From assembly GCF_000525835.1 (NCBI RefSeq), contig NZ_AODD01000009.1, positions 1-64,000 of the forward strand: a stretch of DNA of 64,000 nt. The letters run 5' to 3'. Source of the DNA: Listeria grandensis FSL F6-0971 (GTDB lineage: Bacteria; Bacillota; Bacilli; Lactobacillales; Listeriaceae). This document shows, one piece after another, positions 35,914 through 45,620 of this stretch. The notes beneath the pieces were generated by a model. That model made no database searches and was not told where the DNA came from. It worked only from the letters and a program-made list of their open reading frames with translations. The translations under genes were made by a program, and so were the position numbers. The stretch's first letter is position 1. The number at the start of each line of letters is the position of its first letter.

Positions 35914-35935
35914 TGCATTGTTATGTATTCAATTG

Positions 35936-35967
35936 AAAATGCTGAGGACTCCCAACCTCAGCATTTC
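35936..35967 (-). terminator. terminator after T7SS effector gene
   Basis: AAATGCTGAGG and CCTCAGCATTT form a perfect 11-pair stem with loop TTGGGAGT, followed on the minus strand by TTCAATTG. It sits just after the effector stop. Confidence 0.75.
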
Positions 35968-35977
35968 TCACATTCTA

Positions 35978-38039
35978 TTACTGAATCGTACCCAGTTTTA
36001 CTTGCTCAATCAATCTATCTAAATTCAGTTTCACATCGTTAGCAATAATATCTAATGATTGAACCGCTTCCGAACTATTACTACCGCTTAATTGATATTT
36101 AATATCTATAAACACTAGCCTAGTTATCTCTAGAATATTTAATGCTGCTTGATTATACAAAATAACATTATGATACTTTGTCCCCTCAAACAATGCCGTA
36201 TCTATGTACGGTTTAAAATTGGTCAAAACATTTTCAAATCCAGATTCTAGATCTGTGACTGCTTGATGCGCACCTTCTGCTGATTGTTTCAAGCCATTTA
36301 ATGTTCTCTCTAAACTTCTTAATGTACTTCTTAAATCGTCATCAAACGAAACAATAGGAATATCCACTGCATTAACTGCCGCAACAATGATTCGTAAATT
36401 TCCTAAAATATCATCCATAGCAATCTTTGCTTGATTTATGGTACTTCCTAGATTCCATAACAGCGGCTTCATACTTAGACTCAGACTCGTTGAAAATTCT
36501 TTAAAATTAGAATCAATCTGCTTTTGTCTCACAGTCATTCCAGTTTTCAAGTACGGCGAGTCTTCAATAGTTATTTTCACAGTACTAGGTCCCGAATTAA
36601 CCTCATTATAAATACCTTTCGATGCATTTCTATCTGCTATTTCCATCACGTCTTTGACAGCTGTTACTTGATCTCTGAAATTAGTGACCTGCATTTCGAA
36701 TTTATCTTTATTTGTATCAATAATCGCATAATGTTTAACCAATTCGTCTACAATACCATCAAAAAAATTTAGTATCTATATTTACAAATAGCTTGGGGAT
36801 GGCTTTAGTTTTTATCCCACCCATGTGATCAATTATGTCTTCCGCCTTTAGGACAATATCACCTAAAAGCATAGGTAGCTTCAATAATGCATCAACCACT
36901 GTGAATGAGTTAGTTAGTATAAAATCTAAAACATCAGAAATAATGGGCGTAGTACGTATTCTTTGCATCACGTCAACAGCCGTTGTAAATATTGGGTATT
37001 CTTTTTCAAACTGGTTTCTTAACTGTTCATACGCACCAGCTCCTAAAAATATTTTTCCAAAAGTTGTTTCTTTTAGAACAGCATCAAACTGATCCTTTAA
37101 ATCCCCAACTCGATGATCAAGGTTTCCTCCCTCATGGTTAACAATATCAACAGAGTTATCCAAATAACTTTTAGCATCCTTAAGTTGGCCTAATGTGTTA
37201 GCAGTTAATGATACCGCTAGTTGCGTCAAAGTGCCCGGATCAATTTTAATCTTGGTACCCGATCCTCCATAATTGCTGGCAAGGACATTCCCCCAAGGAC
37301 TTACCGCTAAATAGTCATCAGCACCAATTTTTATTTTCCCATAGCCAACATCCCCAGGTTTCCCAATTTCATATTCACCGTCATCATTATAGCCTGTATG
37401 ATTATGTGATAACGCAGCGAACCAAGGTAAGCCACCATACATAGTTACTTGTTTACCAGGTAACCTTGCATCGTATCCTAGGCCAAGTTCTCCTAGCGTG
37501 AGTGGGTCATATTGACTCATATAATTTGTGATATATTTGCTTTTACCGCTATCTGGTGCATATGGTAGTATAGCTGGGTCAAAAGCGACACTATATACAC
37601 CTTGGTTCTGGATGGCTACATGATTGGCTAATCCGCCTCCAAGAGAATTACCAGCAACATTTGAGACACCATTCGCAGAGAATTTTTTCATTTCTCCATC
37701 TGCTTGCCGTAGAGTAATTGGATTATTTTTATAGTAGCTGTTCATTTTATCATAATACGCATTTGCCGCAGCTAATTGCGCATCTATATTTTTGCCCGGT
37801 AAAGATGCATCTGTAAGAACATCATCAATTCCCTGTGTTCCTTGATAAACTATTGAAATTTCACCAGTCTTTATATTAGCGATTGTTATTGCATCTAGCC
37901 CAGCTGCTCCTTTATAATTCGTATTTAAAACTTTATATGAGTTACCATTGATAGAAATCACGGTATTTACAACTGGATTTTTATATACAGAACTTCCGCC
38001 TAGCTCTATTAAATCTTTATCTGGCGTTGTCTTTCCCAT
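35978..38039 (-). CDS. T7SS effector: N-terminal lipase, C-terminal LXG-like helical domain (frameshift at T7)
   Basis: Two reading frames join when a run of seven T (36760-36766) is read as six: ...NIDTKFF continues DGIVDELVKHYAIID, giving about 686 residues. The N terminus (about 1-260) is an alpha/beta hydrolase of the lipase-3/DUF2974 type: nucleophile Ser132 in AGNSLGGGLANH, oxyanion region IVYQGTQGIDD, and His candidates in SHNHTGY. The C-terminal 400 residues are helical with heptad-like patterns, like an LXG domain placed at the end. The order (lipase first) matches staphylococcal TslA. No signal peptide, as expected for T7SS substrates. GGGGAGAG precedes the ATG at 38039. Lipase function and secretion are inferred. 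Confidence 0.72.
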
Positions 38040-38066
38040 TATTTTCACTCTCCCCAAATATTAGTG

Positions 38067-38954
38067 CTATTTTTTCACAATTTCATCCACACCTATTGAA
38101 GTTCCCACAGAATCCCCTATTGCATGACCACTTGTTACATCAATAATATTGCCATTAACAATTACTGCATAGGCACCTGGAGGTAGTCCTTCTGCATTCT
38201 TTAAATTAGTAATTATTGAATTCACTTTATCCATGTCCACTGTCTTATCTTTAGTATAGAGTGAAATGACAATTCCTACTAAAGTTTCAGGATTTTTTTC
38301 TTTTTCAAATAAGCTCTTTAAAGAATCTTTATTAATATTTTTATTAGCCATATATAGATTGGAAATATTAGATGCGCCCGATCCTTGCATAGCCAAATAA
38401 TAGTAATTAGTAACATAGCCAGAATCTCTTGTCTTTTTAACCGCCTCATCTGTCAATCCAATAAATCCATATTTTTCAGAATTAGACTTAACAAACTTAT
38501 CTAAATTAGAAAACTTATCTTCATAAGCCATAGCATAAAGCCCCGTTTGTATACTTTGAGCGATACTTCCTTCTTCAGATGTAACCGAATCTAATACCTT
38601 CTTTTTATTCATATCAATGCTCACGATAACCGATGTATTAAATTGAGGTTCCTCCTCGGACTCCAAAATGACTACTGCCGCATTTCTCGCTGGTACAACA
38701 TTATTAACCACCACATCGGTATCATATTTTTCTTTAAAATAGTCTAACGCATATTTAGAAATCAGATCTTTATTCTCTGCAACTATATCTTTCGTCTTAT
38801 CACCATCAATGAAAATAAATCCCTGTCCCGTATAATCCTGTACTGCCACTTCTTTCTTTGATACTGCATCCTCATTACTTTTTTTATCCATCAAATTACA
38901 CCCTCCTAATATTAAGCTAATTACTATTCCCGCTACAATTGCTCTTTTCTTCAT
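38067..38954 (-). CDS. lipoprotein (DUF1672-like), candidate immunity protein
   Basis: A 295-residue lipoprotein: MKKRAIVAGIVISLILGGC is a signal peptide with lipobox LGGC. The mature protein resembles staphylococcal DUF1672 lipoproteins: VQDYTGQGF near the start, a central region with NNVVPARNAAVVILES, and GLPPGAYAVIVNGNIID near the end. It lies 27 bases before the lipase effector on the same strand, and AAGGAAGTG precedes the ATG at 38954. A surface lipoprotein next to a lipase effector fits the TslA/TilA immunity arrangement. Family resemblance is from memory, and the immunity role is inference. Confidence 0.7.
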   Translation of the reverse strand: MKKRAIVAGIVISLILGGCNLMDKKSNEDAVSKKEVAVQDYTGQGFIFIDGDKTKDIVAENKDLISKYALDYFKEKYDTDVVVNNVVPARNAAVVILESEEEPQFNTSVIVSIDMNKKKVLDSVTSEEGSIAQSIQTGLYAMAYEDKFSNLDKFVKSNSEKYGFIGLTDEAVKKTRDSGYVTNYYYLAMQGSGASNISNLYMANKNINKDSLKSLFEKEKNPETLVGIVISLYTKDKTVDMDKVNSIITNLKNAEGLPPGAYAVIVNGNIIDVTSGHAIGDSVGTSIGVDEIVKK

Positions 38955-39047
38955 GATTTCACTTCCTTTTTTTAACTTCTCTACAGCATTAACTATAAAC
39001 AAGTTAAATTTATTTCGCCAATAATTGCATGTCTACACTCTTAATTG

Positions 39048-39081
39048 TTTCTCATCCAGCCCATATGAAATGGATGAGAAA
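39048..39081. terminator. hairpin between essC and the effector module
   Basis: TTTCTCATCCA (39048-39058) and TGGATGAGAAA (39071-39081) form a perfect 11-pair stem seven bases after the essC stop. There is no strong T run downstream, so it may be a weak terminator or mRNA-stabilising end. Confidence 0.5.
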
Positions 39082-39087
39082 ACATTA

Positions 39088-42000
39088 TTACTCTTCCTTC
39101 CACAAGGGTAATTTAATCTTCGTTGCTACTCGATCACTGATTAAATAAGCTTCTTGAGGATTAAAAATAGTCGCACGAGTATCTTTACTTGTCACATCAA
39201 ACATCGACTGTCCATATGTGCTTCTAAATAATAATACGTGTGATTGAACTTTTAGATACTTCGTTATGACGTCGTAACGGCTATCTAACGCATCAAATAG
39301 AGTATTAGAAACGATATTGACTCCCATAAATGCACCAGTTTTCATAAGTTTTACAACATTATCCCAATCTCTATCATCTACTTCATCTACTAAATCAGAT
39401 GAGTCGGCTATAAATATCACAATAGGCTTAAATTTAGTAATAAAATGTTCCGGACTTACATCAGGATTTTCTTGTTGTTCCAACTTATAAGCTTCTTCTC
39501 TCTTAGCAACGATTCCATTCAACTGTTCTAACAGCTGAACAATACTCTCCTTACCACTAACATACAGCTTGACCTTTCCTTGCATGGCAGAGAATTCACG
39601 TTTTTTGGTATCAATAATTCCAATCTCATAACTATCGCGGGCTAACATATACTTCAACATAACACGTATTGTATTATCTCCATCTTCCTTAGATAAACCT
39701 GCAATTACGAAGTTACCAACTTCTCGTAAATCGATTCCAACTGGTGTTACCTGATTTTTTTCAAGCCCTAATGGTATTATGCTACCGATTTTTTCTATTC
39801 CTCGCCATGAAACAAATTCTTCATACGTTAACTCCTCTGGCACCATTGGAATTGCTAGTGGTTTCTCACCAGACCAACTTGCATCCATTGCTTTACCTTC
39901 CTCTTGAATTCCAGAAATGATCTCTAGCACATCACTACCTCTATTCGGCAGCACCGTTTGGAAAATTGTTGGGTCCTCAACTTTAACTAATCCACGGCCC
40001 ATCATATCTTCAATTTTCAACGTTGTCCGACCTACAATACTCTTTGGTTCATTTTCTTCAATCAGATAAAGCGCTATTTGTGTTTTTATGTTGGCGACAA
40101 GTTGAATATTCAAGACATTTTGGCGTCCGCCACTAATCATTAAATAAATACCAACGGAACTACCTTCACGTGCAATTTGGCTTATCAAAGGTTGGAACCT
40201 TTCGTCCAATCCTGCATCTCTTACTGCGTCAAAATTATCAATGGTTATCAAGATGTTAGGTATTTCTTGCTGACTTGCACGTTCATACATCCCCACATTA
40301 GCTACACCGAACTTACTTAATAATTTTTTCCTCGACTTCAACTCTACAAGCATCATATTAATAAATTTCGTACATTTTTCAAATTCATCAATCGTGATTG
40401 TATCAGCGACATGCGGTACTTCTTTTAATGGTAACAAGCCATTTGTACCAAAGTCTAGAAGATACACATGTAATTGTTCCGGGTTATGTTGACGAGCCAA
40501 GTCCATAATAACGCTTTGCAAGAAGGTAGATTTCCCATACCCAGGACTTGAAAATACGGCTACATGCCCATCTTTTGTTAAATCTAGCGTTAATGGATTT
40601 TGAGCTTGTATCTCTGGTTGATCAAGTAACCCAATCGTCGCGCGCAGTGATTTTTTCGGCTCTTGCCAAGCTTTTTCAAAATCTACTGGGTGCAAATCTT
40701 GTGCGAATACTTGCTCAGGAAGCGGCGGCAACCACGGACGCGGCAACATCGCAATGTTCGCTTCCTCGGTATAATCGTGAATATAATCGATCACCGCATC
40801 GAGCTCTGACGGCACTTTTGAAATATCCTCTTTATCGCCCAAACCACTTAAATCTTCCGTCAAAATTTCATACTGACCGAGATCGTTAATCGCGTAAATC
40901 GTCGTGTCCACTTGCTCTTGATCGTCTTTATCCGGCACGTAATCCGCACCACTCCAAGCACTTTGGAACAATTCGTAGATCTCGTTATTCCCGACTTGCA
41001 AATACGAACGACCTGGTAGCGTGATTTCCGCTGCATCTGGTGTTTTCAAAATTTCATTGGAATCTGACGCGTTTTGTACTTTCAGCGCCAGTTTAAATTT
41101 CGAGTTGGACCAGATTTGGTCATCCACGACACCGCTCGGTTTTTGTGTTGCTAGAATCAAATGGATACCTAGCGAACGCCCAATACGCGCCGTCGAAACA
41201 AGTTCTTTCATGAATTCCGGCTGCTCGCTTTTTAACTCGGCGAACTCATCGGAAATCAGGAATAAATGCGGCATCGCTTCGGATGCTTCGCCTAATTTGT
41301 ATAATTTTTGATATTGGTTAATATGGTTGACATCGTGCTCGCCAAATAGACGTTGACGCTTTTGCAATTCGGCTTTAATAGACGCTAGCGCACGCATACT
41401 CTGCGCGCCATCCAAGTTCGTAATCGTACCGAGCAAATGTGGCAAGTTTCGGAATAGATTCGCCATTCCGCCGCCTTTATAATCGATCAGCAGGAACGCG
41501 ACTTCATATGGATGGAAATTCACGGCAAGCGAGATAATATACGATTGAATAATCTCCGACTTACCAGAACCCGTCGTACCCGCGACCAAACCATGCGGAC
41601 CATGCGCTTTCTCATGCAAATTCAGGTTGACAATATCGTCTTTCCCACGCAAACCAAGCGGAACCGCCAAGCTTTTATACGTCTCATTTTTCTCCCAACG
41701 CGCGCTAATGCCAAGCTCTTCCACGCGATCAACACCGTACATCTCCAAAAATGTCACCGATTCTGGAATCGAATTTTTCAAGTTCTGCAAGTGATTAAGC
41801 GGCGCCAACGCACGACTCACACTCTCTTTATCAAAATCAGCAGGGAAATGATCCAGCGTAAAGCCACGATTCACAAGCTCACCTTGCTCCAAAATCACAT
41901 TCCCGTTCTTCGCATCCCGAATATCAATAACGGTCTTCACATGCTCCGGCAAACTCTGCATCACGTCCTGCACGAACACAAGCGAAACCCCGTACTCACT

Positions 42001-43596
42001 AGGATCCTCATTGAAAAATTCCATCACCGTGTGATCCATCATCAGTTTTTCGTCCGTCACAAGCACCACATAATGCGGTGAAAAGTACATCTGCTCCGAC
42101 TTGTTGCCCTTTTCCTCCAAAGCCATCTTGCGCTCCTTCAAAATCTGGTACAACGAGTTCAAAACCTGGTCCCGCGAACGCTCATGATACACAAAGCCAC
42201 GCACGTTAATATCACGCAAACTCGCGTGTGGCAACCAACGCATCCAGTCCCACTGTTCCTTCTCCTCTTCTGGGAATACCGTAATAAACTGCAAATCATA
42301 GTAGCTGTGGAAAAGCGCGGTCTGCATCACCATCAACTGCAACTGCTCAATCACAAGCGCGCGGTGCCCAATATAACCAACCGGCCCGTTCATCAAATCC
42401 GTCCCCATCGGCACATCCTTCACCGAATAATACTGCGACTTCAAACCCTTTGCACTCTCCACCAACTCATCCTTGTCCTGCGTGAACTCCTCCTCTTGGA
42501 ATTCCACTTGAAACGACGTATTCTCCTCCCCAGTACCAACCCGATACTGCAAAAAGTCATGGTGGAACATCGTCTTCTCATAAATCCGCGAATCAATAGA
42601 AAGCGCCATATCACGAATCTCCGTCACCGTTGGAAAATGATAATGTAGCGAATGCGCCTGTTCCTCTGCAGCAGCATGAAGTTCCGACGTCTTGTCTTTC
42701 AAATAACGACGATAACTCGCGTCACGTTCCTTCATGTCCACCTTATATTTTTTGCGATTTTTCACATACGTAGTCACCGAGAAAATCACCGTCGCGCCCG
42801 TCATCCCAAGCGTCATCAACACGAAAATCGGATTCGGACGTAAAAACATCATCACAATCGACATGGCAATCATAATCAGCGGCGGAATCAAAATTTTCAT
42901 CAATTCCTCGCTTGGTTTTGAAGGCTTGCCCGGCGGCTTCGCGATCGTCAAACTCGTCTCCGGCGCACGATAAATAATCCGCGGTGACCGGTGATAATCC
43001 GGATAATCCGCACTAAAAGCATTGTCCGGCGCAACCAACTGCGCAAGCGTCGCATGAACACGGCCATCTCCCGCGATAATCTCGATGTCCTCCTTACCAA
43101 CCCGAATTGTCACGCCATCAAAATAAAGCTGATCCCCGGCTTGCAACAGGCACTCCGATTCCACACGATAATAGTTATGGTAAACAATCCCACCATATAC
43201 ATTCAATTTAAACGTCGCACCAAGCTCCTCACGAATAAACAACAAATCCGCCGTCGTGCCCGCAATCACAACATCATTAAAATCCTTCTCACCAAATGTA
43301 ATCGAATATTTCGTCGTCGTATCAAAAACCTGCGCGGCCAAATCCTCCGTCAAATAAAACTGGATCTTCTCCCCGTCAGACGTCTCCAAATTCAGACGCT
43401 CATTCAAAGCAAGCGGCAAATCACCTAAAAACCATTGCTCCGCGTCCTCTTTCCAAATCACTTGCAACGAATCCGCCAAGTTATCATAGGTCACCGTATG
43501 ACTCAAGTCCCCGCCAATCGTTACCTCTTTTTTCGGATCTAACTGGCACTTATGTAACTGGTTGCCATAACTAATCGTCAGTAGCTGCTTCTCCAT
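39088..43596 (-). CDS. essC: T7SS FtsK/SpoIIIE ATPase EssC
   Basis: A 1502-residue motor of the type VIIb secretion system. Two FHA-like domains (about 1-90 and 90-190), two membrane helices (about 232-275), then three ATPase domains: D1 with Walker A GTTGSGKSE (about 672), D2 with SPGYGKST (about 1017) and a degenerate D3 (AGLSKEDGDNT, about 1300). It recognises and powers export of EsxA-type and LXG-type substrates. Base composition changes inside the gene: the first two thirds are GC-richer, the last part (after about 40600) AT-rich like the downstream effectors, suggesting an exchanged 3' end. It starts one base after the EssB stop. Confidence 0.96.
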   Translation of the reverse strand: MEKQLLTISYGNQLHKCQLDPKKEVTIGGDLSHTVTYDNLADSLQVIWKEDAEQWFLGDLPLALNERLNLETSDGEKIQFYLTEDLAAQVFDTTTKYSITFGEKDFNDVVIAGTTADLLFIREELGATFKLNVYGGIVYHNYYRVESECLLQAGDQLYFDGVTIRVGKEDIEIIAGDGRVHATLAQLVAPDNAFSADYPDYHRSPRIIYRAPETSLTIAKPPGKPSKPSEELMKILIPPLIMIAMSIVMMFLRPNPIFVLMTLGMTGATVIFSVTTYVKNRKKYKVDMKERDASYRRYLKDKTSELHAAAEEQAHSLHYHFPTVTEIRDMALSIDSRIYEKTMFHHDFLQYRVGTGEENTSFQVEFQEEEFTQDKDELVESAKGLKSQYYSVKDVPMGTDLMNGPVGYIGHRALVIEQLQLMVMQTALFHSYYDLQFITVFPEEEKEQWDWMRWLPHASLRDINVRGFVYHERSRDQVLNSLYQILKERKMALEEKGNKSEQMYFSPHYVVLVTDEKLMMDHTVMEFFNEDPSEYGVSLVFVQDVMQSLPEHVKTVIDIRDAKNGNVILEQGELVNRGFTLDHFPADFDKESVSRALAPLNHLQNLKNSIPESVTFLEMYGVDRVEELGISARWEKNETYKSLAVPLGLRGKDDIVNLNLHEKAHGPHGLVAGTTGSGKSEIIQSYIISLAVNFHPYEVAFLLIDYKGGGMANLFRNLPHLLGTITNLDGAQSMRALASIKAELQKRQRLFGEHDVNHINQYQKLYKLGEASEAMPHLFLISDEFAELKSEQPEFMKELVSTARIGRSLGIHLILATQKPSGVVDDQIWSNSKFKLALKVQNASDSNEILKTPDAAEITLPGRSYLQVGNNEIYELFQSAWSGADYVPDKDDQEQVDTTIYAINDLGQYEILTEDLSGLGDKEDISKVPSELDAVIDYIHDYTEEANIAMLPRPWLPPLPEQVFAQDLHPVDFEKAWQEPKKSLRATIGLLDQPEIQAQNPLTLDLTKDGHVAVFSSPGYGKSTFLQSVIMDLARQHNPEQLHVYLLDFGTNGLLPLKEVPHVADTITIDEFEKCTKFINMMLVELKSRKKLLSKFGVANVGMYERASQQEIPNILITIDNFDAVRDAGLDERFQPLISQIAREGSSVGIYLMISGGRQNVLNIQLVANIKTQIALYLIEENEPKSIVGRTTLKIEDMMGRGLVKVEDPTIFQTVLPNRGSDVLEIISGIQEEGKAMDASWSGEKPLAIPMVPEELTYEEFVSWRGIEKIGSIIPLGLEKNQVTPVGIDLREVGNFVIAGLSKEDGDNTIRVMLKYMLARDSYEIGIIDTKKREFSAMQGKVKLYVSGKESIVQLLEQLNGIVAKREEAYKLEQQENPDVSPEHFITKFKPIVIFIADSSDLVDEVDDRDWDNVVKLMKTGAFMGVNIVSNTLFDALDSRYDVITKYLKVQSHVLLFRSTYGQSMFDVTSKDTRATIFNPQEAYLISDRVATKIKLPLWKEE

Positions 43597-43597
43597 C

Positions 43598-44809
43598 TTA
43601 TTCTACCTCCGAAGTTGCGTGCGCTTTGTCTTGTTCTTTTTGATTGGCTTCCTCTTTCGCCATCTCTTCTTTTAACTTCGCTTCGTTCTCTTTTACCTTC
43701 TTGATTTTGTCGTTGAGCGCTTCCTGTTCCTCATTTCGCGTAGAAGCCTTCATTTCCGTATTAGCATCCAACTGCTCAATCTGTCTTGCTAAATTGTAAA
43801 CCTGCAAATCATTATCTTTCATCGTTAGCGCGATATCATTGGCCTTCGTAAGTTCCGCCTGTCCATCATAAATCCAGTACAATAAATACTCTTCCGGTGA
43901 TTTTAGCGTTGTTTTTTGTAGCACCGTCTTCTTCTGAACATCGCTCAGTTTCGCGCTTTCCACATACGATTTCGCCAATTCAAATTTGCTCGCTTGTGGT
44001 AACTTCTCTGGATCCACATCACGCAACGTTTCCGTCACTTTTCCATAATCATCCGCAATAAACGCCTCATTCGCGCTCAGCAATGTCTCTTGAAATGGCA
44101 CTTTCACAAAAGCAAAATAAGCAACCGGAACCGCCAGAACAAGCGTCGCAATAATAAATCCAATCGTAAGCCCTTTAAACAAACGATAATTCTTCCGTTG
44201 CACTAGCGTCATTTTCCGATTCACAGCCGCCGTTTCCTTCGCATAACTCTCCGCTAAAATCTCCTCAATTGCCGCTAAATCCTTCGCCTCAATAATACTC
44301 CGATCAAAACTCGTCCCCTTCGCATTATCAAGCGATCCCGAAATCAACTCATCAAACGCGTACTTTTTCGAAAACAGCGCCACAATCAAACACTTATACT
44401 GCTTCAAAAACTTCTCGTCCGTCATCGTATACGGCGGCAACACATCACGAATCCCACGATACACTAAAAACGGCATTTGATTCACATCAAAAACCATATT
44501 TTCTGGATGTAAGAAGAACGTAAATCGCGTCTTCAACAACTCTGCGAAACGTGCTACATTACCAATCGCTCGTAACTTCTCATTCCGATCAAGTCCATAC
44601 AGCTCATCCCATGTTGTTTTTCCAGCTGTATCGAATTGGAACGATAACGCATCGCCCTTATCCTCAAAAGAAGCCGGTACAAAAAAGGTCGAATTCTCCT
44701 TCAACAAAGCCAATTGACGAATATCCTTCACCTTCGTTTGTGACTTCGAAAAATCAACCTGCCAAGTCGTCCCATCCACCTGAAAATTATATTCCATCGA
44801 ATCTACCAT
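43598..44809 (-). CDS. essB: T7SS protein EssB
   Basis: About 403 residues: a cytosolic pseudokinase-like domain (about 1-215), one membrane helix (GLTIGFIIATLVLAVPVAYFAF), and an extracytoplasmic helical domain ending in a Lys/Glu-rich coiled tail. EssB is a core component of the secretion machine with EsaA and EssC. The ATG at 44809 (MVDSMEYNFQ) follows GAGGGA; in-frame codons upstream (to 44836) are possible alternative starts. It is followed immediately by essC. Confidence 0.93.
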   Translation of the reverse strand: MVDSMEYNFQVDGTTWQVDFSKSQTKVKDIRQLALLKENSTFFVPASFEDKGDALSFQFDTAGKTTWDELYGLDRNEKLRAIGNVARFAELLKTRFTFFLHPENMVFDVNQMPFLVYRGIRDVLPPYTMTDEKFLKQYKCLIVALFSKKYAFDELISGSLDNAKGTSFDRSIIEAKDLAAIEEILAESYAKETAAVNRKMTLVQRKNYRLFKGLTIGFIIATLVLAVPVAYFAFVKVPFQETLLSANEAFIADDYGKVTETLRDVDPEKLPQASKFELAKSYVESAKLSDVQKKTVLQKTTLKSPEEYLLYWIYDGQAELTKANDIALTMKDNDLQVYNLARQIEQLDANTEMKASTRNEEQEALNDKIKKVKENEAKLKEEMAKEEANQKEQDKAHATSEVE

Positions 44810-44845
44810 TATTTCCCTCGTTATCATGTGTCTCAAATCTCCCTT

Positions 44846-45097
44846 TTATAAAATTTCAATGATGTCCCCGTCTGTAATTTGAAAATCCGTCAACTTATCA
44901 TCATCTGTCAACAATAGTTCTTTATTAGCCACCTTAATCGCGCAATGCGACATGTTCGGCTGCGACAACTTTAACGTCTCTACCAAATTCAGTAGCAATG
45001 CCTTGACCGGTTGGTGCTTCGGGATTCGCAAATCGTGAATCCGCCCACCCCACTTCGTAAAATTGATCGTCACATTAATATGCGTATCTTGTGCCAT
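44846..45097 (-). CDS. esaB: T7SS ubiquitin-like protein EsaB
   Basis: An 83-residue ubiquitin-fold protein (DUF2689/YukD type) starting MAQDTHINVTINF, with beta strands around DLRIPKHQPVKALLLNLVETL and a LTDFQITDGDIIEIL ending. It is cytosolic and needed for secretion or its regulation. The start at 45097 follows AAGGAGAGGGAG; the ORF extension upstream overlaps essA. Confidence 0.93.
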   Translation of the reverse strand: MAQDTHINVTINFTKWGGRIHDLRIPKHQPVKALLLNLVETLKLSQPNMSHCAIKVANKELLLTDDDKLTDFQITDGDIIEIL

Positions 45098-45113
45098 CTC
45101 TATCTCCCTCTCC

Positions 45114-45620
45114 TTATTCCCATACTTTCCGAACAACCATATAAAGCAACGCGCCTACAGCCAAAACAATACCCGATAGAACCCACCAAATCGTCTTATT
45201 CGTTTTTTCTGGCACATCTTGACCTACTTCCGTCGCTTCATTTTGCCCCGCTACTTCCTCTGCCTCAGAAAACAAAGAAGCTTTCATCACTTGCACGGAA
45301 TTATCTTTTTTTGATTCCCCAGTAAACAGAGCAGCTTTTACATCATCCATTTGTTTCTTTTCTTGCGCCTTTATCTCCGCAGCATTTTTCTCAGCTTCAG
45401 GCGTGAATAACGTGATTCCCATTTTTTCAAGCTCCGTTTGCTCTGTATCCATATCCGTGTTCTTCTCGTCAATCGTTTTTGTCGCCCGGTCCAACTGCAT
45501 TTCCATTTTCCCATCATCGCCAAGGTACGAATCTTCACTATTCGCCGCAAAGACACCTACAGGAATAGCAAGAATTGTCCCCATCAGAATCGCAGAAATC
45601 ATACTTTTTTTATGCTTCAT
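45114..45620 (-). CDS. essA: T7SS membrane protein EssA
   Basis: A 168-residue protein with a signal-like N terminus (MISAILMGTILAIPVGVFAA), a charged central region with coiled-coil potential, and a C-terminal membrane helix (TIWWVLSGIVLAVGALLYMVV). This is the EssA layout. GCAGGAGG precedes the ATG; the gene overlaps the esaA stop by 11 bases. Sequence is poorly conserved in the family, so the assignment rests mainly on position. Confidence 0.88.
   Translation of the reverse strand: MKHKKSMISAILMGTILAIPVGVFAANSEDSYLGDDGKMEMQLDRATKTIDEKNTDMDTEQTELEKMGITLFTPEAEKNAAEIKAQEKKQMDDVKAALFTGESKKDNSVQVMKASLFSEAEEVAGQNEATEVGQDVPEKTNKTIWWVLSGIVLAVGALLYMVVRKVWE

Noticed and set aside
35978-36742. Separate helical gene downstream of the lipase gene
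   Set aside because: No RBS or good start is present, and the frame joins smoothly to the lipase gene when the T7 run is read as T6.
41512-43428. Several plus-strand frames of 100-190 codons opposite essC
   Set aside because: All lie within the well-supported EssC gene in the antisense frames and have Arg/His/Ile-rich products without motifs.
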